64,000 nt of DNA, taken from the NCBI GenBank assembly GCA_002077065.1, contig NAJO01000033.1:310001-374000 (forward strand), written 5' to 3'. The first letter of the stretch is position 1. Each line of letters starts with the position of its first letter. Below, one piece after another: positions 10,155 to 21,483 of the stretch. The notes under the pieces were generated by a model. The model saw only the letters and a program-made list of their open reading frames with translations. It searched no databases and was not told the origin of the DNA. This DNA is from Cryoendolithus antarcticus (Eukaryota; Ascomycota; Dothideomycetes; Cladosporiales; Cladosporiaceae). A program made the position numbers and the translations under genes.

Positions 10155-12244
10155 ATGGACATTATGTCTATCGTCCTCGCTTCTCCGCTGGCATCGTATA
10201 TGCTACCTGCCTTCGTGCAATGGTCGGCAGCCATCTGCATGGGAATTGGCATGCTCATTCTGGCTGCCATGTCGTACCACGTCACCGCATTGTCAGCGGT
10301 GCAACAACACTCTTGCGCCATGAAGATGGCATACTTCGTCTTGTCCTTTGTCCTCCGTTGTCTTGTCGACATTTGCTCGACTTGGCCGATAGACTGGACG
10401 ATCATCGGCATCTCTCTTCTGGCTGGCTTTGCTCTCGCTTCGTGGTACGTTGATGCGATCATCAATGATGACCAGGGTAGCTTCAAGGTGTATGCGCCTT
10501 TCGTTGTTGACAAGTGCGCATACATCTCGTGCGCATTTCGTCAACTCTTGCGCTTGGTCCTCGCGGTTTTCGGTCTGGCGTTGCTCGAAGACAAGGCAAC
10601 GGTCTTCGATTCGTTTGTTGGTCTTGCAGGAAAGTTCCTCGATCTCTCGGACTGTTTTGATGACATGTCGGGATCTTACGAAGCAGCCTGCAAAGACAAT
10701 GCAAGACTGTCCCGGAAGGCTTCTTCGCGAGAAGCTGAGTTGCTTGTCCTGCAGGACAAGATCAGGAAGCTAGAACAAGATCAAGCGTCCTCGGCATTGC
10801 AGCATGCAGCTGACATGGGTGCAATGGCCGATCGATTGGACCTCGTAGATGCTCAGCTACATGATGCCCGGAGCAACGTCAGGATCGTCTATCAGACTCT
10901 GCCTACACCAACAAAGGTCAACGAAAACGCTGTTGCAAGCCTGCAAGCGAAGCTCGAAGACGCCGAAGTCTTGTTGTTCGCCCGGGAGTCGGAGATTCAA
11001 GGTCTTAAGGTAGAAATGGCTGCGATGCACCCCGACATGGCAGAAAGGCACGCGGAGGTAGCGAGCAAGGAAGCCGCGAAAACGAAGAGCACCTGCGACA
11101 TCTACCAGAAAGCGACGCTCGAGATGAAAGCAGAGCTCAATGAGCAAGTGGGGGTACACGAGAGCCACAGGCTACGGCTGGAGGATCGCGATGCCTACCT
11201 CAGCAAGCACATCCTGCGACTAGAGGCTGAGCTACATGCTGCGAGTTTGGCTGCTTCTGGATCGACAGATTTGACTCCGCCACCTTCCGTCCTGACATTG
11301 AGCTTCACTGGCCCGGCCGTCGAAGCAGAGGTCCCGGACACGGCAACTCCGACTCCTGATCGCCCAGCTGCAGCAGCCGAGCCAGCCCGGAGAATTGCTG
11401 CTGATACGCCAGCCACCCAGTCTTCGCCCAAGCCTTCCGCGCCCAAGCCTGCGGCCACGAACTCCGGCACGCAGAGGACTCCTGCACCAAAGACTACCTT
11501 CGCCCAAGAGATGCAGGACTTTGCTGCCAGTGCGCAACGCAATGGTATCGTTCTCGCGACAGTGCCTAAGAGCACCGACACTACCTCCCCTCCTTCGAAG
11601 TCGCCTGAATGTCCTGCCGCTGTTGGCGAAAGCGCTGTTACCTCCACTCCCAGGATCCCAGCCACGGAGCAGCCGCAGCCGGCGTCGAATGCCGTCAGTC
11701 TTTTCGGATGGACGTTCCTATGGCACTCCAAGCTGCCCTTACCGCGACTCAAGCAAGCAACGATGCTGCTTCTCCTTCGCCTGCAGACATAAAGAAGAGC
11801 TCGCAAGCTGCCGCGTCTCCCTTGTCTTCGGTCGCCCAAGATAGTTCGCGGCCTACCGCATCTCCCCTCCGCGGCGGCATGGGAACCAGCGTCTTCGCCA
11901 ACCAGCCGCCATCGAACGCTCCTACTGGACCATTGCGGCCGTACATCAGCAAGCCCATGCCGCGGCCGCAGGCGAGCGGCGACAAGAAGGGATCTGCCAA
12001 CAGGCCGCAGTCAAGCGGCAACAACAACAACAACCCTCGTATGAAGCCGCAATCAAGTGGGCCCAACAACGGAACCTACAAGAAGCCGCAGTCGAGCGGT
12101 CCAAGGAACGGACCAAACAAGACGCCACAGGCGAGCGGTAATATGCAGGATTCCGATGAGTCGTCGGAGTTGAACGGCAAGAAGATACGGAGACCCTATC
12201 GTGGGGGGAGGCAGGTGAGGGAGTGGCAGCAGAACGAGCAGTGA
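10155..12244 (+). CDS. Second 4TM coiled-coil protein, with a frame change
   Basis: The frame opens at ATG 10155 and is intact to about 11693. It encodes four hydrophobic segments in the first 155 residues (CMGIGMLILAAMSYHV; MAYFVLSFVL; IIGISLLAGFALASW; LLRLVLAVFGLALL), then a coiled coil to about residue 360 and a Pro/Ala/Ser/Thr-rich region. From about 11700 the likely coding frame is another one (codon starts shifted by -1 or +2), which ends at 12244. It contains a repeated motif of the type KPQSSG/RPQSSG/TPQASG (five or six copies, 11950-12140) and a basic end RRPYRGGRQ. The original frame stops at 11792 after an unconvincing sequence. A donor-like GTCAGT occurs at 11694, but no acceptor with a normal spacing restores the frame, so the cause may be an indel, an unusual intron or a sequence error. 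I do not recognise the family. The plan matches 4811-7345. Confidence 0.55.
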
Positions 12245-12661
12245 GGGAGAGTCAACGCAGGAGGATGGGACAGGAAACACGGCGCTCTCTACGGATCGAT
12301 CGCCAGGACAGGAGGAATGGTGGTGTTGAAGATGCATTTGGGTGGCGTACACTGCGCGAGAGGGAGGGATGGAGCAAGGGGACACAGTGGCGCTCTCTAC
12401 GGATTGAATCGCCTGTTGACATGTACAAGGAGGGGAACAGAGGCATGAAGCTTGGAGGAATGGTGATTGTTTTGAAGATGGATCGGCAATAAATGTTCGG
12501 CGTTTGGGTTCATTTCAACATTGCATGGCAGCCGCAAGCGCTGCATAGTCTGCCAAGCTACATTGTACAATAGACATCGCTGTACACTACACTCATCAGC
12601 CGCCTCTCCCCCATCTCTTCCTCGCCCTCTCACCCATGTTCATGCCCTTCCCTTCAACGCC
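12245..12661. other. Convergent intergenic spacer
   Basis: A 417-bp spacer downstream of both neighbours. It contains a near-duplicate pair, GGCGCTCTCTACGGATCGAT near 12281 and GGCGCTCTCTACGGATTGAA near 12390, about 109 bp apart. I see no gene. Confidence 0.45.
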
Positions 12662-15118
12662 TTAGCTCTCATTCTTACAAGCCCTCTCCAGCGTCAGAAA
12701 AGCGAAATGGCTGCCCACCACCGGCCGGGCAAAGAAATCGGGTCCAGGAAACCCTCCGTCCTCCTCAGTCTTGTACAAGTCGCTGAACGGCCTGTCTGTG
12801 CTAGTCTCGTTCAGCCACTTGGCAACAGAGTTCAGGATAGCGGTGCGGGTGTCGTGGGAAGCGACGGCGGCTGCTTGGAAGGCCCAGTCGGATTTGGTAT
12901 AGAGGTGGCGTGAGTCGAGGGGGAGCTGTTAGGGGGAGAATGTCAGTCGGTAGTTTGGGAGGACATCGATAGGATGTGGGATTGGACTTACGCCGTACTT
13001 CTGCATCGCAGACAGATACCACGACGACTGCGTATCGTAGATGTGGTGCGGTATGAAGTCTCTTTTGTTCAACTCAGGCCCAAGTATAGGCGTCTGCGCG
13101 CCATTCTGGCTCAACAGCGCATCACTACTGTCGTTCCCAGTCACGGTAGGGTGGAAGCACAACACCGCATCCGCGTAAAGCGAGTACAGCGTAGTCCAGC
13201 TTCCATACCAATCATACGCCAGCTTCGCCCTCCCACCATCACGACTCATGCCCAGCTCCTCCCATCTCTTGACATAAGTCTCGGAGATGTTACGATAGTA
13301 TTTCGCCTCCTTTTCTTCGCCCATTACCTCCGCAAGCTCGGACATGGCTTTAATGCCAACGATACCCTTCAGTGCGAGATTCGTCTGCAGTGCGAGCCAG
13401 CCCGCGAAGTCGTCCGTGCAAAGCTGATTGTGAGGTTCCAGACTGTAGTCGACAAGATAGCCGGTCCATTGGTGCCAGAGGCGGTAGGACTTGGAGAGCC
13501 ATTGGCGAGCTTGTTTCTTGGCTACTGCTGCGTTGCCGCCCCAGGCTGAGTCCAGACCGAGGACGCCGTTGCGGGTCTCGAGAGTGGCGGGTAGTGCGAA
13601 CGCTGACACATCATCAGAGTCACGCGTGCTTACGTCGCCTTCGATAGACCAAGGACTTTGTGCTGAAGAGGCGTCGCTGTACGAAAGGCTGTTTACCAGC
13701 GCGAGACCCATGATCAGCATGTCTCCACACTCTTCGACTGGCATATACTCGTCATTGCCGTCAGCATGGCCTGTAAGGTTCGGGAAGTGGTATCCCAGAT
13801 CATGCATCGTATAGTCGTTAGGATATTGTCCGCTGAGCATGTGCTCAAGAAGCGGCTCAAGTAAGTATGCGAGCCAGCGCGGGTTGGTGTATAAGAAGAA
13901 CGGGAAAGCTGGAAAGATGACATCTACAGTCTGCGAGTTGCCGTTGCTACTGATCTCCTTCAAGAAAAGCAGTGGGTTGTCTGGCGTGCCTGAGAACGAG
14001 GTGGCGCCCATGACCTGCCGGGCGCTGAGAGCTACTATGTCCACATAGCTGGAGCTACCGCTAGCGTACGCATCTTTCTCGAGCTGCGCGCTGTACTCGG
14101 TGGCCAGCTTCGCCGCATGCTTGTAGTCAAAGTAGTGGTATGTGATCAGCGCCAAGTCCGAGAAGAAGTAGCTCTGCCAGAGAGGCTTCATTTGCGTCAG
14201 TCCACGCGCAGAGGCATACTGCGTGACCGGATCCTGGATGTGCGTGATCGTAAAGAGCACGCTCTCCATACCTACGCTTGCATTCTGGCTCATATTGAAC
14301 GCCTTGCTGAATGCGAACACAGGCTCCTCGTCCATGATCGCGCGGTACTGCTCATCATTCGTGTTGTTCACCTGCCCATATTTCGCGAACTTGTGTCGGA
14401 TATCCGCAGAAGTGCCAGACTCGTGCGAGACATCCTCAGGTCCAGTGAAGTGCAGTGTACCCCATTCCGCGCGATCCTCGTACTCCGTCAAGATCTGCTC
14501 CGTTCGTCTTTTGACGCGCCACGACTTGAGCTTGCCAGCATCTTTGAAGTCCGTCTCGTCTAGCGACCAGACGATCTCTGAGCCGCGATTTCCACTGACC
14601 CATTGCCCGTTCACATCGATGTAGATGCTGAGGTCGAAGTCGCCCTTGACAAGCACCGTGATGTACGCTGCTGGTAGAGCCTGCCTCAATGTCGATGTAG
14701 GTGTAATGGGTGACAGGAAGCTCAAGATCAGCTCTGCTGGCTGTCCCCCAGTGCCCTTTGGCGATGGAATGCTATAGCTGAGGTTCGTAGTGGAGGCATC
14801 ATACTGCGCGCCCAAGTATGTAGGCAGGCTGATATTGTAGTGCTCGCTCTTCTCGTCCAGCGAATCATACGCTCTGCCCAGCAGAGGATAGACTGTGGAG
14901 GTGTTCGTGACGGATGCAAGTATCGAGAAGCCGATCTCCTGCCCAGTGTAGAACATGGGCCACTTGCTCCAAGGCACGTCCCGCGCGTTGGCCAGCCATG
15001 TCGACAGATACGGATTGCGGACAATCAAGGGCAGCACCGGAGGCGTCAAGCTGGAAGCTGCTGCGAGACTCGACAGACTCGCTGCCACGGCCAGGACTGC
15101 ATGGCTGAAGGATCGCAT
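12662..15118 (-). CDS. gtaA: Secreted glutaminase A (GtaA-type)
   Basis: Two exons, 15118-12992 and 12925-12662, give 796 residues; the 66-nt intron has donor GTAAGT and acceptor AACAG. The chosen ATG begins a clear signal peptide (MRSFSHAVLAVAASLSSLAAA); upstream in-frame codons lack one. The body matches fungal glutaminase A, a family with DUF5127, DUF4965 and DUF1793-type domains: TPPVLPLIVRNPYLSTWL at the mature N-terminus, WPMFYTGQE, MHDLGYHFPNLTGH, MPVEECGDMLIM and a C-terminal GGFPGPDFFARPVVGSHFAF. The family hydrolyses L-glutamine to glutamate and ammonia outside the cell or at the wall. There are many Asn-X-Ser/Thr sites, as expected for a secreted protein. Length is in the usual range. 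Recognition is by family memory, not by a search. Confidence 0.9.
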
Positions 15119-16376
15119 GGCTCGCGAACAAGTCACGAAGACAGGACAGGACTCACTCGCCGGACTGCGAAGGCAAAAGGTGCGACACAAAATATGAAAT
15201 CAGCTCCTCAGTAGCGCACTCATCGAGCCTGCGAACGTAAACGTGATGTATCACCGAGCTGTGTGGTCGTCTGACTACAGAGCTCAGGACTCCGTTGTTC
15301 ACGTGAGCACTCTTCGAGACGTCATACCGAATGCGGTGCAGCGCATGGCGGCTGACTCGTGGAGGGAGCTCCGCAGTGTGGGGAGACAGATCGTGGAGTG
15401 ATTATGGTTCTTGGTCAATACACTTCTACATACCTGAACGGATGATAGTCGACGGACGGTCCAGCTCAAGGTGACATGGCGGAGTGGAGATCGTGGCCGG
15501 ATTTGAGACGTACTGTTTCACGCTTCTCCAAGGCGCTGTTGTTGGTATGGTCAGACCCGCGTTACGAGCATTCATATCAAGCGTCCTGTCTCTTAACCCT
15601 TCTCTTCCTACCTTCTTCGCATCGAATCTACGAATCCGTTCCACGCTCCGACTTCATGCATCGACGTCGCATCGGAACTACCCGGCGTTCTCGGCACCGA
15701 CTTTGCTCATTAGGTCCGCTACAGGCAACACGGCCAGCCGCAGGCGAGAGGGGGATGCACGGGCTCCACTCCTGCAAAGGACCAAGGGACACAGAGAAGT
15801 CGAGAACACGTATCTCACGACTCCACGCACGACTATATGCACGAATTCCCGCGCCCGGCGAGCCTATCAACTTCACTTAAACGCATTTGGGGGAAGACTT
15901 TGCACTTCGAAAGAGTACTCTCGAAGAGGCTGATTGGAGCTGGCACCATGCCACCTTCCTACTAAGCGTACGGATACTGATAAGAACTACAGGACCGACT
16001 GTAGTGGACCGACTATAGTAAGAGCGGGGTCTGCGTGCAGATTATCAAGCTCACGCAAGCTTTATAGGTTCTAGGCCACAGTCTAACCAATGCCTCTCAT
16101 CACGGCAAATACCACGTGCAGCCTGTCCGCAATGCTATTCAACCGGATTCTAGCATAGCTACCCGACGAGACATAGGCATTCTGCTTATAAGTACCCGCC
16201 TCTCCTACATATTTTCTACACGCTACCAATTTCTGCTCACAATTCCGGACACGAGGAAACTCTCTGTGTGACCTGTATCGATCCTAGCTCAGCTAGCCGA
16301 CTTCCTTCAATACTCACCAACCCAATCACCTCCAACAACACCAACCAACGATCTATCAACTCCAACCTTCGCCAAC
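15119..16376. other. Divergent promoter region
   Basis: A 1.26-kb region between the starts of the glutaminase gene (-) and the small secreted protein gene (+). Several open frames occur at 15426-15933 on both strands but look like chance. A TATA-like box is listed separately. Nothing else was recognised. Confidence 0.5.
16187..16192 (+). promoter_or_regulatory. TATA-like box of the small secreted protein gene
   Basis: TATAAG lies 190 bp upstream of the ATG at 16377. The sequence between is C/A-rich (CAACAACACCAACC-like), as in strongly expressed fungal leader regions. Confidence 0.35.
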
Positions 16377-16661
16377 ATGAAGGTAACAATGATCATACTA
16401 GCGACCTTGGGCCTCGTTGCCGCAGACGTCTCTCTGTACTCACAAACAGGCTGCGGTGGTACACGAAGCGTCGAGGTGACTCAAGCAGGAACTTGCTACG
16501 ACGTCACGACATTGAGTGCAAAAGGCTGCTCGTCCCCGTACGTCTTAAGGGTACACGAGCAGCCCGGTTGCTCCGACCCATACGTCAAGCAATGCATACC
16601 ATCGGTGTGCTGCGGACTTTCAGGCACGTATATCAGATCCATCAAGTGTGTGAGGCCTTAG
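16377..16661 (+). CDS. Small secreted cysteine-rich protein
   Basis: A single-exon gene of 94 residues. Residues 1-16 (MKVTMIILATLGLVAA) form a signal peptide, and cleavage is likely before DVSLYSQ. The mature part of about 78 residues has eight cysteines (in GCGG, TCYD, GCSS, GCSD, QCIP, CC and KCV), an even number that would allow four disulfides. The small size and Cys content are typical of apoplastic effector candidates or antimicrobial-type proteins of moulds. I do not recognise a named family. The ATG is in a good context (CCAACATGA) after a C/A-rich leader. There is no obvious intron. It stands alone between the glutaminase and the permease genes, with about 0.6 kb on its 3' side. Confidence 0.75.
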   Translation: MKVTMIILATLGLVAADVSLYSQTGCGGTRSVEVTQAGTCYDVTTLSAKGCSSPYVLRVHEQPGCSDPYVKQCIPSVCCGLSGTYIRSIKCVRP

Positions 16662-17255
16662 GACGAAGGTGTAGCACATACCCTGAGGAACATGCAGTGA
16701 GTGTATTCATGCTCTGCATCGTAGATAACGTTATTGGAAAACCAGAGGCTGACGTGACTGACAGATCTCGCTATTGCAATGCTCTACGACGCACGGCCTA
16801 CATATGTCATGTCCTTGTTCTTGTCTCATAGTGCGTGGGAAGCTAGTCAGCTACACAATCCTTACTCGATTACCTGAAATCTTTTACTCCATCCAAGTGA
16901 CACTCATTTCGCTCAGATGTTGTGTGCTCCTGCTCAAGATCGTATGTTGAATACCGGCAGCGCCACATTACCACCCACTGCTTTACATAGGTCAGACATG
17001 CTCCTATCGTGCCCGCAGTGCAACTGGTCCTGCGACTCAGACTACACCATTACGCATCTACTGCAGCAGAACCGTAAGTATTTATCCTGTCTCCGTATGT
17101 AGTCACATATCCGCCATCGATAATAGGGTCTATCATGCAAAACTGGCAGAAGCTCGCTACGGTGGGGGGCTCGCCACGTAGGGATGGACATTACTAAAGC
17201 TGCTGTACAACAGACACGATGGCAAGAGAGTCTCATTGACGAAGTATGATACCGT
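16662..17255. other. Intergenic spacer
   Basis: 594 bp between the 3' ends of the small secreted protein gene and the permease gene. I see nothing beyond probable 3' untranslated sequence. Confidence 0.5.
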
Positions 17256-19101
17256 CTAGTCCAACTTCCTCACATACTCCACCGGCCCAGCATAGTTCTT
17301 CCTCCCCCAAATCGCAAAGTACACTCCACTGAAGATCGCCACAACCCCAAATACCAGCACACTCCAGTTCATAGACAGCGTAGTCAACAATGGCAATGGC
17401 ACTCCGGGGAAAAATGCGATAATGAAGACCAGCCACAGCCACCCAAGCGCTACGAGATTGACAATCAATCCCAGAGTCCGCCCCATATCGAAGCGCGAAG
17501 GCAGCAGCGGCTGGCCTGTCAGACGGCGCCAGGCGACACAGGACAGACAGACGATGTAGGAGATCGTCAGCGTGCCGGTACCGAGCGAAGTGACCACGTT
17601 GAAAGCGACGGTCGAGCCGATGTTGATCAGGCTGATGATGATCCCGACGATGCAGATCACCAGGATGGCATTGACGGGGACTTCGAGGCGAGGGCTGACA
17701 TGACTGACCCAGCGGGAGAAAGGTACGCCTGGGACTGTCAGCGTCTTGTGCAACTCGCAAACATCAGTTGATACTCACCTCCGTCACGCGCGAAAGCGAA
17801 GAGCTGTCGAGACGAGCCTGCCATGATCGTAATGTTGGACAGGATGCATAGGATGATGATGATGGCCGTTAGAGTGTTCGTTGCTGCGAAGGACTGCGTG
17901 GCGTTGTAGAAGATCGCGATGAACGGGTAGCCGGTGGGTGTTGTCAAGACTGCGATCGTCAGAGGTAGCTTCGACATCACACTGCAGGATGAACCCACCT
18001 GTCTCCAAGTCTCCTATGCAGTAGCATATCATTATGCAAGTGATGAACATAAGCAGGCCGTTGAAGACCACGCCAATGACCATGATCCTGGGTAGGACAT
18101 AGGCTGCATCTTGGAGCTCCTCTGCCATGTGTGCTGGGGACATGATTAGCTCTCGATCTCTCGTTCGTATTGTATGACTTGCGACTCACCAGCAGCATCA
18201 GCGCCAAGTAAAGGCGCGACACTTGCCACAATCCCGATCAAGCAGCTCAGTCCCTGGTTGCCCCAGCCCGGATCATAGAATGTAGTCCATACCTCCTTCG
18301 ACGGCGCTTTCTCACTGAGCACCCACACTGGGATGACCACACAGAAGAATCCCAGGATGTGCAGAGTGAGCGCCACGCCCTCGACCAGGTGTAGCTTCTG
18401 CGCGAGTACAATGTTGCAGAGTACCGAGAAAGACAGCACAGCGATCATAAGCAGAGTGCCGTGCCAGCGCTCGTAGCCGTACGACTCATAGTTCAACACG
18501 AGGAGGCCTTGGATTTGAGTACCAGCGAGGAACGCACTGAATGCCACGCCGACCTGCCAGCCGAGAAGACCGAGCCAGCCTTGGGTCATTGTTGTTAGCG
18601 GTGAACCGAGGAGAAGAGGGGAGTGTACCAACCGACGATGTAGCTAAGCACTTTCTGATACTTGCGTGGAGCGAATTCGCTGACCCAATGATACTGGGAA
18701 CATCGTCAGCGTCGCATTTGCGCAAGAGGCTGTAGGTGCCCTACCTGTCCACCTGAAGTTGGCGCCATACTCCCTTGCTCGCCGAGCGAAGCGTACACGG
18801 CGATGAACCCAATCCAGGTCGCCAGATTCGTGTAGAGCAGCCCGGCACTGCCGCCATTGCCCAAACCCAGAGCCGCAGTGCTCAAGATGCCCTCCCATGA
18901 AGCTGTGAGGATGGCTGTAAACCCAAACATCGTGAAGAACTTGAAGTTTCGCTGCATCTCCTGCGGCTTGCCCATACGCGCCATGTCGCGCACATCGGCA
19001 TGATTGCTCTGCTTCGCATCAAGACTGCTGGCGGCATCTGACGAAAACTCGTCCGTCATACGAGCAGTAGCATAGTCTTCGTTCTTTGAAGGAAGCGCCA
19101 T
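17256..19101 (-). CDS. GABA/choline-type amino-acid permease (APC superfamily)
   Basis: Six exons: 19101-18745, 18693-18633, 18579-18190, 18133-17999, 17949-17779 and 17728-17256, giving 528 residues; introns are 50-56 nt apart from one of 49-51 nt class and all keep the frame. The protein has an N-terminal cytosolic tail with EMQRNFKFFTMFGFTAILTA leading into about 12 membrane segments. Family marks are GQYHWVSEFAP-type sequence at the first splice junction, SYIVGWLGLLGWQ, DAAAHMAEELQDA and SRQLFAFARDGGVPFS. These are typical of the fungal GABA/choline permease group (UGA4/HNM1-like), which imports GABA, amino acids or choline by proton symport at the plasma membrane. The exact substrate cannot be read. 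A GATAAG element, the type bound by AreA-like nitrogen regulators, lies at 19595-19600, about 500 bp upstream. Confidence 0.88.
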
Positions 19102-19762
19102 GATGCCTGAACCACCTTGCAAAAAGTACGCAAAACCGAGATCGCGAGGTAGCACAGAACGTGATATCGAGAAACAAAGAAAGACACTATCAACAGCAGA
19201 CCTGAGATACAGTACCTACATCTACTTTCCGCCAACACGGCAGATTGCCAACAACACCATACAAGCTAGCGCGACCGTGCTCGTTTCCCCTCCGGTTTGC
19301 ATTGGCTGCAATGGTGAAGCGATGCCCACGGGCCAGAGGTACCGGCAGTAGAGCTATCGTGGCTGGGTGATATAGCATGCTGCATAATCTCCTTGCGCTA
19401 ATCCGATTGCGCTGGCAGGATCGGCTGATCGTCGAGGGCTGTGCGTGGCGGAAACGTGGGTGCCGTTTCGAACTGTGCCTCGAAGCGTTTCACGGCAGAT
19501 CTGAATGCGTGATTTCGTGTGCAGAGCCACGACGTGGATCTAGTGTTATGCGGATGTTGGTGATACTGGACCCTCTTCTCCCATGTACCATCGAGATAAG
19601 CTTAGGGTAAGTTCGGCCCCAAATGCTAGCAAATGCTAGCGTTTCGGGGATACGGGAGCACACCCAGTCCGCACTTCACCCATGCACTATGTGTGAAAAC
19701 ACAGTAAGTGAATACAATCATCATATCATACATAGCATCGCTGCCGACGACGTTGAACATGG
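19102..19762. other. Intergenic region with a 10-bp tandem repeat
   Basis: 661 bp. It contains AAATGCTAGC twice in tandem at 19621-19640 and a GATAAG at 19595-19600. No gene was seen. Confidence 0.4.
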
Positions 19763-21244
19763 CTACGTCCCGTCATCCCCGTCCTTCCTCCCCTCAAAAG
19801 CAGAGCTGTTACCATTGTAGAACTCCGTCTTGCCCTTCGCATCTCTGTCCCTCTCCGCCCTTTGATCTGCCAACGTCTTCATCCTCATGCCCGCTCCAGT
19901 CCCTGAATCTGCTCCAGCCATCCGCGCGCCTTGCACGTTGCTCGCCTCCTGCTCGTCGCCCGTACCGCCCATGTAAAGACTCGACTCAGCTGCAGTGCCG
20001 CTCGAGGCAGTCGTGGAAGCTCCGTAACCCGTCACATAGCTCAACGTCGAAGTCACAGCCCCTACAGCTGTGTTGACGAATCCTAGCGTGCTCGCTAAAA
20101 CGCCGTGACTGAAAACACCGCTCGCGGAGCCTCCGTACGCGTCTACTGAGCCAGACACTGGGACCAGCACTAGTGTCGCTGACGGTGACAGACCAATGTC
20201 CTGCAGCGATTCTTCTTCCTCGCTTGGGCCGATGGTACGGCTTGGCGCAGGTGCTTGCATGAGTCGGAAGTTGTAGGGTGTCGATGCGCCGCCAGGAGGA
20301 CTGTTCTGCGAGACCCACATCCTCACGGCTGTGCCGAGAGTCGCGGAAGAGGCGAAGCGGCCACGGAGGGATGAGCAATCGAAGAGCCGTACTTGAAGGG
20401 CGCAAGTAGCTGATGTGGGTTGTGGTGGAGAAGATTGAGGGAGTGCTGAGCTAGGTGCGGGTTGATTTTTATTCTGTGATCGCGTCTGGCGCTCGAGCTT
20501 GTCGGCTTGTATCTGAGCGAGTATGCGAGCTTTCTCGGTCTGTGCCTCCCCTTTGCGCTTGGCCTGCTGTTGTACCCAGTCCAGTCGAGCCTTCTGCCGT
20601 ATATCCGCTGGATCGATTGCACGACCTTTCCCCTTGTCTATCTTGGGCTGCACTGCTTGCTGTGCTGCTGCTGCTGCTTCCGCCTGTTCGCGTGCAGCCT
20701 TCGCGCGAGCTACTCGTGCAGCCTTCTCTCTTGCTGCTTGTGCTACGCGCTCGGCTTCTAGGCGTTGACCGCGCTCTGACAATAGACTCTGCGCTTGTGA
20801 GGACTGCACATGTGGTTCAGCCTGTGCGCCAGGCGAGACCTCGTCCAGTACTGGCTCCTGAGTAGTAGGTGGTGCCACCCCAGCCTCCGAATCCTCGCCG
20901 CCCAATGCACCAAGCACCTTTTCCCGCCACTCGTCCTCCTCTATTCCCACCTCCACTCTCTGCATGACCCGCCCGTTGTGCACTATCGCGAGCATGGGCA
21001 CCTTCTCGATTGGGCAGAACGCTGAGAGAAAGTCCGCTTCTTGCGAGCCATGCTCGACTCGGAGGAATACGGCTTTCTCAGCAATAGCTTCTCCTATTGT
21101 TCGATCGCCATGTCTGGACTGCAGCCAGTTCTCCTCCCAAAGCGTAGACAATGTGTCATCTTCCTGGCCTACGAATATGGCTACGAGCTTTTGTTGTGAG
21201 ATAGCTAAGGATATGCCGGATTGGAGAGTGCCAGAGTGGAACAT
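19763..21244 (-). CDS. UBX-domain protein, UBXN4/erasin-like
   Basis: A single exon of 493 residues. The start is placed at 21244 because the family begins with a short hydrophobic turn followed by a thioredoxin-like (UAS) fold: MFHSGTLQSG, VAIFVGQEDD and CPIEKVPMLAIVHNG (residues 1-110). Residues about 150-255 form a long Ala/Arg/Glu/Lys-rich helix. A UBX domain follows at about 279-363 (CALQVRLFDCSSLRGRF, AVRMWV, YNFRLMQAPAPSR, SATLVLVPV). The C-terminal 120 residues are Gly/Ser/Ala-rich with one moderately hydrophobic part. In known members the UBX domain recruits the Cdc48/p97 ATPase, often for ER-associated degradation. The gene is divergent from SHY1 with only 239 bp between the starts. 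Confidence 0.82.
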   Translation of the reverse strand: MFHSGTLQSGISLAISQQKLVAIFVGQEDDTLSTLWEENWLQSRHGDRTIGEAIAEKAVFLRVEHGSQEADFLSAFCPIEKVPMLAIVHNGRVMQRVEVGIEEDEWREKVLGALGGEDSEAGVAPPTTQEPVLDEVSPGAQAEPHVQSSQAQSLLSERGQRLEAERVAQAAREKAARVARAKAAREQAEAAAAAQQAVQPKIDKGKGRAIDPADIRQKARLDWVQQQAKRKGEAQTEKARILAQIQADKLERQTRSQNKNQPAPSSALPQSSPPQPTSATCALQVRLFDCSSLRGRFASSATLGTAVRMWVSQNSPPGGASTPYNFRLMQAPAPSRTIGPSEEEESLQDIGLSPSATLVLVPVSGSVDAYGGSASGVFSHGVLASTLGFVNTAVGAVTSTLSYVTGYGASTTASSGTAAESSLYMGGTGDEQEASNVQGARMAGADSGTGAGMRMKTLADQRAERDRDAKGKTEFYNGNSSAFEGRKDGDDGT

Positions 21245-21483
21245 CGCGATGGTGTGAAAGATGACTGGCAAGCCTTTTGTTCCGACGGATGATTTGTTGC
21301 GAGCTACACGCAATGCTGCCTTCAATGAGAGGCACAAGCTGACCCTTGCCTATGACGAATAAGCTTCATGTACCCCAGAAAGTGGCGCGTGCATGCACGT
21401 GGAACATGTGAAGGAAGTGAGAATGGTGTATCGATCCGTTACATCTGATTCCTGCCATTCGCACTTCTATCAGTGCCCGAATC

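Noticed and set aside
11195..11839. 214-codon open frame on the minus strand
   Set aside because: It is a shadow of the 4TM coiled-coil gene on the plus strand; Ala/Gly/Val-rich low complexity mirrors the sense Pro/Ala/Ser region.
15426..15933. Overlapping open frames of 72-149 codons on both strands
   Set aside because: No splice structure, motif or consistent frame; they lie in the promoter region of two well-supported genes.
19621..19640. AAATGCTAGC tandem pair as an operator
   Set aside because: Only two copies of a 10-mer and no known factor; kept as a remark in the spacer entry, not as a regulatory site.
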